The notes under the pieces were generated by a model that saw only the letters and a program-made list of their open reading frames with translations, was not told the origin of the DNA and made no database searches. Shown piece after piece: positions 32,685-40,894 of a stretch of 64,000 bases of DNA. Origin of the DNA: Streptomyces pactum (GTDB taxonomy: Bacteria; Actinomycetota; Actinomycetes; Streptomycetales; Streptomycetaceae); NCBI RefSeq assembly GCF_016031615.1, contig NZ_JACYXC010000001.1, forward strand, positions 2,542,001-2,606,000. The letters are read 5' to 3'. The position numbers and the translations under genes are program-made. Every line of letters begins with the position of its first letter. Position 1 is the stretch's first letter.

Positions 32685-32938
32685 GTGGGGCGAGCGAGGG
32701 AGCTGGACCACCAGGTGGGTCCGAGGAAGAGACCGAGCGTCTCGACCCCGGAACACGAGGCCCGGCTGAGAGGCCCGAAGGAACCGGGGTGGCAATTCCG
32801 GGACCGGAAGGCGACCTCCATCACCTGATCCGGACAATGCCGGCGAAGGAAGCCCACCTCGCAGGCGCTGAACAGTCGGCAACAGAAACACGCACAGGGA
32901 TCGCGAGCAGCCCGGACCGCACGGTCCGGGCTCCTTTC
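32685..32938 (+). ncRNA. Candidate structured RNA or orphan riboswitch-like element
   Basis: A 250-nt, purine-rich stretch unlike its surroundings, ending in a clear terminator. It can form GGACC/GGTCC, GAGAC/GTCTC and TTCCGG/CCGGAA hairpins and a long-range 7-bp pair AGGTGGG (32713-32719) with CCCACCT (32853-32859). CTGAGA (32766-32771) and CCTGATCCGG...CCGGCGAAGG (32824-32849) resemble the two conserved segments of thi-box (TPP) riboswitches, but the usual P3 stem before CTGAGA is not evident. No gene follows on this strand before an opposing gene, so if real it is a stand-alone RNA or a relic. Confidence 0.35.
32909..32935. terminator. Terminator after the candidate RNA and the DUF445 gene
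   Basis: AGCCCGGACCG (32909-32919) pairs with 32922-32932, followed by CCTTT on the plus strand. It can also end minus-strand transcripts coming from the DUF445 gene. Confidence 0.8.
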
Positions 32939-33059
32939 ATAACCGGGCCGGGAGGGGCGCCCGCGCCCCTCCCGACGCCCGCGACCCGCCCCGCCCCTCC
33001 CCGCCGCCCGCGCCTCCGGGCGCGCGCCCGGCCGGCGCCGGCCCGGGTGGCCGCGCCGC

Positions 33060-34386
33060 TCAGGCTCCCAGCGCCTGGGACACCGCGTGGATGCACAGCC
33101 CGGCGAGCGCGCCCACCACCGTGCCGTTGACCCGGATGAACTGGAGGTCGCGGCCGATGTGCGCCTCGATCTTGCGGGAGGTGTGCTCCGCGTCCCAGCC
33201 GGCCACCGTGTCGGTGATCAGCGCGGTGATCTCGTCGCGGTAGGTGGACACCACGTAGACCGCGGCGTCCTCCAGCCAGCCGTCGATCTTCGTCCGCAGC
33301 TTGCCGTCCGCGGACATGCGGGCGCCCAGCGAGAGGATCGAGGTGCGCGCCCGCTGCCGCAGCTCGCTGCGCTCGTCCTCGGCCGCCGCCAGCACCATGC
33401 CGCGCACCGCGCCCCACGCCGAGGCGATCAGGTCCTGGACCTCGGGCCTGCCCAGCAGTTCCGACTTGAGCCCCTCCACCCGCGCCCGGGTGTCCCCGTC
33501 GCCCTGGAGGTCCGACGCGAAGTCGGCGAGGAACCGGTCCACCGCACCGCGCGCCGGGTGCTCGGGCATGTCCCGCATCTCGGTGACGAAGCGCAGCAGC
33601 TCCCGGTAGACCCGCTCGCCCACCTTCCGGTCCACGAACCGCGGGGTCCAGCCCGGCGCCCCGCCGGCCACCGCCGCCATCACCGAGTCGCCGTGCGTCA
33701 CCAGCCAGTCGTGCGCCCGGACGCACACCAGGTCCACCAGCCGGTGGTGGCCACCGTCGGACACCACCTTCTCCAGCATGGTGCCCAGCCCCGGCGCGAC
33801 CTCCTGGGCGTTCGCCCGCCGGGTGACGGCCTCGCCGACCACCGCCTGCACGTCGGAGTCGCGCAGCACGGTGAGCGCGCCGCGCAGCGCCGCCGCCAGC
33901 TCGGCGGTCACCCGGTCGGCGTGCGCCGGGTCGGCGAGCCAGGCGCCCAGCCGGCCGCCGATGCCCACCGCCCGCAGCCGCTGCCGCACCACGTCCGGGG
34001 AGAGGAAGTTCTCCCCCACGAACTCGCCGAGGCTGGCGCCCAGCTGGTCCTTCTTGGTGGGGATGATCGCGGTGTGCGGGATCGGCAGGCCCAGCGGCCG
34101 GCGGAAGAGCGCGGTGACCGCGAACCAGTCCGCCAGCACCATGCCGCGCACCGCGCCCCACGCCGAGGCGATCAGGTCCTGGACCCCCCGCCGTCTCCGC
34201 CCAGGTGGCCAGGGCGTACACCACCGCCACCGCGACCAGCAGCCCGGTGGCGAAGGCCTTCATCCGACGCACCCCGCGCCGCCGCTCGGCGTCGGCGGGG
34301 CCGTCCGCCGCCAGGCCGCCCACCGGCCGCGGGCCGCCCATCGGGGCGCGCGGGTCAGCGGCCGCGTCCGCACTGGTCCGTTCCAT
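33060..34386 (-). CDS. DUF445 membrane-associated protein, frame broken near the N-terminus
   Basis: The body (33060-34151) is a typical DUF445 protein: ADWFAVTALFRRPLGLPIPHTAIIP, KKDQLGASLGEFVGENFLSP, long amphipathic helices and a C-terminal membrane segment (VNGTVVGALAGLCIHAV). The expected N-terminus starts at ATG 34386 and includes MKAFATGLLVAVAVVYALATW, the first membrane helix, but it is in another frame. The join is a 56-bp segment copied from the gene's own C-terminal half (33386-33441). Family function is unknown; members are inner-membrane proteins. No ribosome site supports starting inside the copy, so the intact gene is 34386 to 33060 with a mutation or an assembly error. Confidence 0.78.
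34130..34185. repeat. 56-bp direct repeat copied within the DUF445 gene
   Basis: Identical to 33386-33441, 744 bp away in the same orientation. The 33386 copy encodes QDLIASAWGAVRGMVLA in its natural place; the 34130 copy sits where a different N-terminal segment is expected and shifts the frame. Confidence 0.95.
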
Positions 34387-35229
34387 CCGCTCCACCCGGT
34401 CGAGCCGTTCTCCGCGCACTGTCCACACTGCCCTACTCCCGGAAACCCGTCCGAGTTCCCACAACACGCCTGCCCCGGACCCGCACGGCCCCACACCCCC
34501 GCCCGGACGCCACCCCCGCACCCCCGGCAGCCGGCCCGGCAGCCCGGCAGCCCGGCAGCACCATCCCCGGTCCCGCCCGTACCCGTCCGGCACTCCGCAG
34601 GCCCTCCCCGGCCGACGCGCACCCCGACCGGCACCTCCCCGGGTCCGGCGGGCACCCCCCGTGGGGCGGGTCGGTGGACCGCCGTCACGGCCGGCCCGGC
34701 CGCGACCGGCGGCGGGGCGGCCACCGGCAGGCCCGCGACCGTGCGGCCGGCCACCGGAACGGCCGGGCCCGGTACGGCCGATCGGGGCGATGCTGGTGAC
34801 GCGAGTGATGCGAGTGGCACGAGCGATCGGCACGACGGGACCCGCGGGTGAGCGGCGGTACCGCCGGGCCGGCCCGCAGGACCGGCCGGCCGGCGGGTGC
34901 GGCCGGCGAAACGGGCGCCCGCGCCGCCGAGGTGTCCGGCCGGCCGGACGCCGGGCGAGCGGCCGCGACGGGCATCCCGCGGACCGCCCGCGAACGACCG
35001 GGGGCGGCCCGACACGCGACCGGACGGCGACCGGGCCGCGACCCGGCGGGGCGCCACGCGGACCGGGGCCGTGGGATCATGGAGGGCCGGCCGGACGGCC
35101 CCGGCGGCCGTGGGGCTCCGGCGCCCCGGCCCCTCCCCCTCACTCCCTCACCCCACCCCCTCCGGCTCCACGCGGGTCCCGCCGCCGTTCCGTCGCCGCA
35201 GGGGCTCCCGTCCGAGGAGACATCCGCCC
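34387..35229. other. Divergent intergenic region, no gene seen
   Basis: About 840 bp between the DUF445 and SGNH hydrolase genes. It contains three tandem GGCAGCCC units near 34540 and many CCGGCC blocks. Frames on both strands are open by composition only. A GAGGAG ribosome site for the next gene stands at 35215. Confidence 0.4.
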
Positions 35230-36555
35230 ATGAGCGTGCCCACCCTGCCCCGGCGTCCGGCCCGTGCGGTGTTCGCCGTGCTGGCGGCCGTGGCGGTGCT
35301 CGTGCCCGCCGCGATCCACCTCTCGCCCGGAGGCGGTCCCGGCGTACGGTCCGCCGCCGCCCCGCCGGCCCCCGGCGCGGTGGCCCCCGCCTCGTCGGGC
35401 GCCTGGGTGGGCACCTGGGCCACCGCCCCCTCGGCCCCCGAACCGCGCAGCTGGGACGGGTACGCGGGCATGTCCATACGGAACGTGGTGCACACCAGCA
35501 TCGGCGGCACCGGGGTGCGCATCCACCTCTCCAACCTCTACGGGGCCCGGCCGCTGGCCTTCACCCACGTTTCGGTGGCGGTGGCCGCCACCGACGGCGG
35601 CCCGGCCGCCGTGCCCGGCACCCTGCGGCGGCTGACCTTCGCCGCCCGCACCTCGGTGACCGTGCCGGCGGGCCGTACGACCGTCAGCGACCCGGTGCCG
35701 CTCACCGTGCCGGCCGCCGCCGACCTGCTGGTCAGCACCTACTCGCCGGCGCCCTCCGGCCCGGTCACCTACCACCCGCACGCCCGGCAGACGTCCTACC
35801 TGGCCCGTGGCGAGCACACCCTGGACCACCGCGGCACGGCGTACACCGAGCAGAGCCCCTCCTGGCGCTACCTCGCCGCCGTCGACGTCCGGTCCGAGGA
35901 GGCGCAGGGCGCGGTGGCGGTCCTCGGCGACTCCATCACCGACGGCGTCACCTCCACCCCGGGCGCCAACCACCGCTGGCCGGACTTCCTCGCCGCCCGG
36001 CTGCGCGACGAGCCCGGGGCGCCCCGGTACGGCGTGCTCAACGCGGGCATCAGCGGCAACCGGGTGCTCACCGACGGCAACCCGTACCGGCGGTCCAACC
36101 CCAGCGGGCTCAGCCGGTTCGAGCGCGATGTGCTCGCCCGGGCCGGGGTGCGCGCCGTGGTGATCGAACTCGGCATCAACGACATCCTGCGCGACCCCCG
36201 TCTGGCCACCGGCCCCGAACCGCTGCTGGCCGGGCTGCGGCAGCTCACCCGGCAGGCACACGCCCGCGGTCTGCGGGTGACCGGCGGCACCCTGACCCCG
36301 TTCCAGGGGTACCGCCGCCACCGGCCCGGGCTGGAGGAGCTGCGGCAGCGGGTGAACCGGGAGATCCGGGCCGGCACCGTCTTCGACGCGGTCGTGGACT
36401 TCGACCGCGCGCTGCGCGACCCGGCCCGGCCGCTCCGGCTGCTGCCGGCGTACGACTCGGGCGACCATCTCCACCCCAGCGACGCGGGGTACCGGGCGAT
36501 GGCCCACGCACTGGACCTGGACGTCCTGGCCGGCCGGGCGGCCGCCGCGCTCTGA
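35230..36555 (+). CDS. Secreted SGNH/GDSL-family hydrolase
   Basis: A 441-residue exported esterase or lipase. The signal peptide spans residues 1-25. An N-terminal beta domain (WVGTWATAPSAPE, IRNVVHTSIGGTGVRIHLSN) precedes the SGNH domain: block I VLGDSITDGV (catalytic Ser), block II Gly in NAGISGNRV, block III GIND, and block V DHLHPSDAGY (Asp and His). The WVGTWATAP opening is typical of the Streptomyces secreted GDSL group. The substrate is an ester of lipids or acetylated polysaccharides. ATG after GAGGAG. Confidence 0.93.
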   Translation: MSVPTLPRRPARAVFAVLAAVAVLVPAAIHLSPGGGPGVRSAAAPPAPGAVAPASSGAWVGTWATAPSAPEPRSWDGYAGMSIRNVVHTSIGGTGVRIHLSNLYGARPLAFTHVSVAVAATDGGPAAVPGTLRRLTFAARTSVTVPAGRTTVSDPVPLTVPAAADLLVSTYSPAPSGPVTYHPHARQTSYLARGEHTLDHRGTAYTEQSPSWRYLAAVDVRSEEAQGAVAVLGDSITDGVTSTPGANHRWPDFLAARLRDEPGAPRYGVLNAGISGNRVLTDGNPYRRSNPSGLSRFERDVLARAGVRAVVIELGINDILRDPRLATGPEPLLAGLRQLTRQAHARGLRVTGGTLTPFQGYRRHRPGLEELRQRVNREIRAGTVFDAVVDFDRALRDPARPLRLLPAYDSGDHLHPSDAGYRAMAHALDLDVLAGRAAAAL

Positions 36556-36713
36556 ACCCCGCGCCCGCCGCACGGCGCTGCGCCCGGTGACCCGTACGGT
36601 CACCCGCGCCCCGGACCGTACCGGCGGCCCGCACCGGCCCGGGCGCCCACATCCCCCCGTGAGACGGCCCGGAGGCGACCCCGGAGGCGACCCGGAGCCG
36701 GCCCGAAAGCGGC

Positions 36714-37661
36714 TCAGTCGCCGGAGCCGCCGCCACCCTCGTGACCGCCGCCACCCTCGTGACCGCCGTGGCCGCCTCCGCCGCCATGACCGCTGTGGCC
36801 ACCGTGACCGCCGGAACTCCCGTGGCCCCCGTGCCCGCCGTGGCCCTGGACGCCACCGCCCTGGCCGCTGTCGTCGGACCGGCCGTCGTCGCCGGACCGG
36901 TCCTCGGCGGCCCCGTCCACCGGGAGGGCCCGGCCGCCGCCGTCCCGCCCGGCGCGCCGGCCGGCCTCCACCCCGCGCCGGCCGGCCTCCAGCGCGCGCC
37001 GCCGGTCCTCGCGGCGGCGCGCCTTCGCCGCCTTGCGCTCCGTCTTCAGCCGCTTCAGCTCCGCCTGGCGCGGCTTGCGCACCACCCCGACCCCGCCCCA
37101 GAACGCCAGGCCGGTGACGGTGACCCGGGGCGCGCCCGGCTCCCCGACGCCGGCCGCGCGGTGGTCGAAGCCGCCCATGATGCCGACCCCGGTGACGCGT
37201 ACCTCGACGTCCGGTTCCACCGTCACCTGGAGCCCGCCCATGACGGCGAAGCAGCGCAGCACCACCTCGCGGTCCTCGAAGCGGGCCTCCCGCAGGTCGA
37301 TCTCGCCGCCGCCCCAGAAACAGAACGCGGTGAAGCGGCGTGGCACCACCCACCGGCCGCGGCGCTCGAACCCGCCCATCACCGCGATCCCGGTACGGCT
37401 GGTCGGCGGGTGGCCGATCCGCCCGGACCACCCGGGGCCCGGCTCCTGTGGAGCCACCGCCACGGCGGCCCCCGCCGGCACCGGGAGGTCGCGTACGAGC
37501 GGTTCCAGTTCCCCGTGGGTGCGGGCCCGGTACGCCGCGTCGAGACGCTCCTCGAACTCCTCCATGGTCAGCCGGCCCTCCGCCACGGCGTCCCGCAGCG
37601 CGTCGGCGACCCGCTCCCGCTCGGCGTCGGAGGCTCGCATGTCGGGGAGGTCCTCTGTCAT
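36714..37661 (-). CDS. DUF1707 SHOCT-like protein with Gly/His-rich tail
   Basis: A 315-residue protein. The DUF1707 domain (residues 1-60) has MRASDAERERVADALRDA and RLTMEEFEERLDAAYRART. A beta-repeat region follows in which the GIAVMGGFERRG, FCFWGGGEIDL, FAVMGGLQV and GIMGGFD segments recur, like a cell-wall-active antibiotic response domain. An Arg/Lys-rich helix leads to a tail of about 45 residues with about nine His in GGHGGH-type repeats, which could bind metal. The start lies 9 bp after the stop of the ABC ATPase gene, so the genes are probably co-transcribed. Function unknown. Confidence 0.82.
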   Translation of the reverse strand: MTEDLPDMRASDAERERVADALRDAVAEGRLTMEEFEERLDAAYRARTHGELEPLVRDLPVPAGAAVAVAPQEPGPGWSGRIGHPPTSRTGIAVMGGFERRGRWVVPRRFTAFCFWGGGEIDLREARFEDREVVLRCFAVMGGLQVTVEPDVEVRVTGVGIMGGFDHRAAGVGEPGAPRVTVTGLAFWGGVGVVRKPRQAELKRLKTERKAAKARRREDRRRALEAGRRGVEAGRRAGRDGGGRALPVDGAAEDRSGDDGRSDDSGQGGGVQGHGGHGGHGSSGGHGGHSGHGGGGGHGGHEGGGGHEGGGGSGD

Positions 37662-37670
37662 GGCCACAGC

Positions 37671-38666
37671 CTAACGACGGTCCGGCACCGCCCCCGAGGA
37701 GTCCCGGTCCTGGATCATCCGCGCGATCACGTCCTCGATGTCCGGTTCCCGCACCGACAGATCGACCAGCGGGTAGCGGTCGGCGACCGCGGCCACGATG
37801 GGTGCCGCACTGCCGTCCGCCGGGAACGCCAGCCACTGGCGCGGCCCCTCGGTCCGTACCGTCCGCGCCCCGGGCACGTCGATCGGCGGCAACTCCCGCT
37901 CCAGATCGACCACCAGGGTGCGCTCGCTCTGCCCCACCGCGTGCAGGCCGTCCAGCCCGCCGTCGTACACCAGCCGGCCGTGGTCGATGACCATCACCCG
38001 GCGGCACAACTGCTCGATGTCGGTGAGGTCGTGGGTGGTGAGCAGCACGGTGGTGCCCAGCTCCTCGTTGATCTCCCGCAGGAACCCCCGCACCTTGGCC
38101 TTGCTCACCACGTCCAGTCCGATGGTCGGCTCGTCCAGGTAGAGCACCTCCGGGTCGTGCAGCAGCGCGGCGGCGATGTCACCGCGCATCCGCTGCCCCA
38201 GCGACAGCTGCCGCACCGGCACCGGCAGCAGCGCTTCCAGGTCGAGCAGTTCCACGCACCGGTCCAGGTTCTCCCGGAACCGCCGCTCGGGGACCCGGTA
38301 CATCCGGCGCACCAGGGCGTAGGAGTCGCGCAGCGGCAGGTCCCACCAGAGCGTGGTGCGCTGCCCGAAGACCACCCCGATCCGGCGGGCGAGCCGGTGC
38401 CGCTCCCGGGACGGGTCCACCCCGGCCACCCGCAGCCGCCCGCCGCTGGGGACCAGGATGCCGGTGAGCATCTTGATGGTGGTGGACTTCCCCGCCCCGT
38501 TGGGGCCGATGTAGCCGACCATCTCGCCGCGCGGCACCTTGAAGCTGATGCCGTCCACGGCCCGTACCTCCCGCCGCTCCCGGCGCACCAGCCCGGCCCG
38601 GCGCCGCACCACGAACACCTTCTCCACCCCGTCGAGTTCGATGAACCCCGCGTCGTCCCGCGCCAT
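37671..38666 (-). CDS. ABC-2 type exporter ATP-binding protein
   Basis: A 331-residue ATPase. Walker A is GPNGAGKST, the Q loop lies in VFGQRTTLWWDLP, the signature is LSLGQRMRGDIA (LSxGQ form), Walker B is VLYLDEPTIGLD and the H loop TTHD. The VFGQRTTLWWDLP form is typical of the COG4586 group that works with COG4587 and COG3694 permeases, as encoded upstream. The C-terminal 90 residues form an accessory domain. The ATG at 38666 follows GGGAG. The substrate is unknown; relatives are annotated as drug or viologen exporters. Confidence 0.9.
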   Translation of the reverse strand: MARDDAGFIELDGVEKVFVVRRRAGLVRRERREVRAVDGISFKVPRGEMVGYIGPNGAGKSTTIKMLTGILVPSGGRLRVAGVDPSRERHRLARRIGVVFGQRTTLWWDLPLRDSYALVRRMYRVPERRFRENLDRCVELLDLEALLPVPVRQLSLGQRMRGDIAAALLHDPEVLYLDEPTIGLDVVSKAKVRGFLREINEELGTTVLLTTHDLTDIEQLCRRVMVIDHGRLVYDGGLDGLHAVGQSERTLVVDLERELPPIDVPGARTVRTEGPRQWLAFPADGSAAPIVAAVADRYPLVDLSVREPDIEDVIARMIQDRDSSGAVPDRR

Positions 38667-39006
38667 CCGTCCTGCTCCCCTCCCGGCCCGTCCCGGCCGG
38701 TCCGTCGTCTCCGCCCGCACCACCTCCGGGCCCGTGTCCCCCGCCGGTACGCGCCCCCCGGCCGGCCGCAACCCCGCCGGCTCCGTCCCCTCCGGCACGT
38801 ACCGCTCCCGGCCGCCTCCGCCCCGGGCACGCGCATCGCACGCGCACCGCGCATGTGCACCGTCCCCGGCCACCCGCGCGGCCCGCGCGCCACCCCCTGC
38901 CCCCGCACCGGGCCCGACGGCCCGCCCGCACCGGACGCACCGGCGGCACGGCCCGCGCGCACCACTCACGCCGGTGCGCGCTCGCGCGCCGTCCGTCCCT
39001 GCGCCG
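38667..39006. other. Spacer inside the ABC-2 operon, no gene seen
   Basis: 340 bp between the second permease and the ATPase gene on the same strand. The DNA is C-rich with GCGCACCGCGC blocks, and frames are open on both strands only by composition. It is unusually long for an operon whose other junctions overlap. Confidence 0.4.
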
Positions 39007-39843
39007 TCAGCTCCCGGTGCTCCGGTAGCTGCGCAGCCCCGCCCGCCAGGCCAGTCCGGCCAGCGTGCAGAGCGCCACCGCCACCACGGGCGAGGCGAAG
39101 TCCACCCAGCCCGGCAGGCCCAGCGGGTCCGGCCGGCCCAGGATGTGCAGCGCCGGGAGCCAGTTGACGAAGGCCAGCGGGACCACGAAGGTGACCCCGC
39201 GCAGCAGCTCGGTGGCGAACACCGTGGGCGGGTACTGGAGCAGGGTGTTCCCGCCGTAGGTGACGGAGTTCTGCACCTCGGCGGCGTCGTTCGCCCAGAA
39301 CTGGAAGGCCGCGCCGGCCACGAACACCGCCCCGAAGATCGCCGATCCGCTCAGCAGCATCACCGGCAGCAGCAGCACCCGGTCCCAGGTCCACGCCACG
39401 TCCACCGCGGTCAGCGACCAGACCAGCACCAGCAGGCCCTGGCTGATCCGGCCCAGCCGGCGCAGCGCGAACCGGTCCGCGGCCACCTGCGCCAGGATCG
39501 GCACCGGCCGGACCAGCAGCGTGTCCATCGTGCCGTCACGCACCCGGCGCCCGACCCGCTCCATCGACCCCAGCACCAGGTCGGCGACGCCGAACGCGGT
39601 GCTGGTGGTGCCGTACAGGAACGCCACCTCGGCCAGCGAGAACCCGCCGAGGGTGTCCACGTGGGAGAACATCAGCGTGATCGCGGCGAAGTCCAGCACC
39701 GTCGCGGCGAAGTTTCCGACCGTGACCATCAGGAACGAGGCCCGGTACGCCATCGTGGAGCGCACCCACATCGCCACGATCAGCCCGTACGCGCGCAGCC
39801 CCTGGCCGGCCCGGGACCCCTCGCGCCACCCCTCCTCAGCCAC
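39007..39843 (-). CDS. ABC-2 family transporter permease (second subunit)
   Basis: A 278-residue membrane protein with six predicted helices, matching the DUF990/COG3694 permease group (FLMVTVGNFAATVLDFAAITLMF, RRVRDGTMDTLLVRPVP, QYPPTVFATELLRGV). It forms a heterodimer with the preceding permease, whose stop it overlaps by 8 bp (GTG start 39843). Role: membrane half of the exporter powered by the downstream ATPase. Confidence 0.9.
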   Translation of the reverse strand: MAEEGWREGSRAGQGLRAYGLIVAMWVRSTMAYRASFLMVTVGNFAATVLDFAAITLMFSHVDTLGGFSLAEVAFLYGTTSTAFGVADLVLGSMERVGRRVRDGTMDTLLVRPVPILAQVAADRFALRRLGRISQGLLVLVWSLTAVDVAWTWDRVLLLPVMLLSGSAIFGAVFVAGAAFQFWANDAAEVQNSVTYGGNTLLQYPPTVFATELLRGVTFVVPLAFVNWLPALHILGRPDPLGLPGWVDFASPVVAVALCTLAGLAWRAGLRSYRSTGS

Positions 39844-40636
39844 CCTGGACCACCACCTTCCGGGTGGCGGCGGACTGGACGGCCCGTCCGGCGGCGAGCA
39901 GGGCCAGCGCCCAGAACACCTGGAAGGCCAGCGCCCGCAGCAGCCCGGTGCCGGTGTGCTGCTGGAGGAACACGTCCGCGGGCACCTGGAAGATCGCCGA
40001 CCAGGGCAGCACCCGGGCGATCTCCCCGAGCAGGCCCGGGAAGACGGTCAGCGGCAGCAGCATGCCGGAGAAGAACAGGCACAGCAGTGAACTCATCATG
40101 GTGACCCCGGAGCCGTCCAGCAGCCAGAAGGCGGTGAGCGCGACCAGGTAGCGCACCGCGAAACCGACGAGCAGCCCGAGCGCCACGGAGAGCAGGAAGG
40201 CCGCCCAGGTCAGCGGGGAGCCGGGCAGCCACAGGTCGAAGGCGATGCCGCCCAGTACCATCGGGAGCACGCCCCGGCCCACCAGATGGAAACCGGCCCG
40301 CCCCAGGTCCCCGGCGAGCCACCACAGCTGGAGGTCCACGGGGCGGTACAGGTCCACGGCGATGTCGCCGGTACGGATACGCTCCTGCAGTTCCTCCTGG
40401 AAGCTGCCGCCCATCAGGGCCGCGGCGGCCAGCAGGGCCTGTCCCAGCCAGACGAAGGTGAGGGCCTGCGACATGTCGTAGCCGCCCAGCCGGGGACGCT
40501 GGTCCCACAGCGCGATATAGGTGTAGGCGACGATGAAACCGAAGACGGTGTTGGTGAACACCCCTGCCGCGGTGGCGACCCGGTAGGTCGCGTAGCGTCT
40601 GAAGCTGTTCATCGCGACGGCCGCGTACAGCCGCAT
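39836..40636 (-). CDS. ABC-2 family transporter permease (first subunit)
   Basis: A 266-residue membrane protein of the COG4587 type with six helices (YRVATAAGVFTNTVFGFIVAYTYIALW, LQERIRTGDIAVDLYRPVDLQ, LCLFFSGMLLPLTVFPG). The RTGDIAVDLYRP segment is the conserved cytosolic coupling region. ATG after GGGGAGG. First gene of the exporter operon, divergent from the PBP gene across 258 bp that should hold both promoters. Confidence 0.9.
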   Translation of the reverse strand: MRLYAAVAMNSFRRYATYRVATAAGVFTNTVFGFIVAYTYIALWDQRPRLGGYDMSQALTFVWLGQALLAAAALMGGSFQEELQERIRTGDIAVDLYRPVDLQLWWLAGDLGRAGFHLVGRGVLPMVLGGIAFDLWLPGSPLTWAAFLLSVALGLLVGFAVRYLVALTAFWLLDGSGVTMMSSLLCLFFSGMLLPLTVFPGLLGEIARVLPWSAIFQVPADVFLQQHTGTGLLRALAFQVFWALALLAAGRAVQSAATRKVVVQGG

Positions 40637-40894
40637 CACGGCCCTCCCCTGAACGTGCGCACCAAAGCCCACAAGCCTAGTGCGACGGCCCGAGGGGGCG
40701 CCAAGCAATATCCACCGGACCGAGTGACGAAGATCATCCGTTCGGCGGGTCACAGACCTGTCACAGGTGCGTGCGGAAGTTGGGCCCGGAACGGATGATG
40801 CGACAGTGTTTTATGGGGCGTACCACGCTATTCGCCCGACACGCCACCATTCCGCCGTGCAACCTTCAACGGTGGCCGAGGAGTCTCAGGAGAC

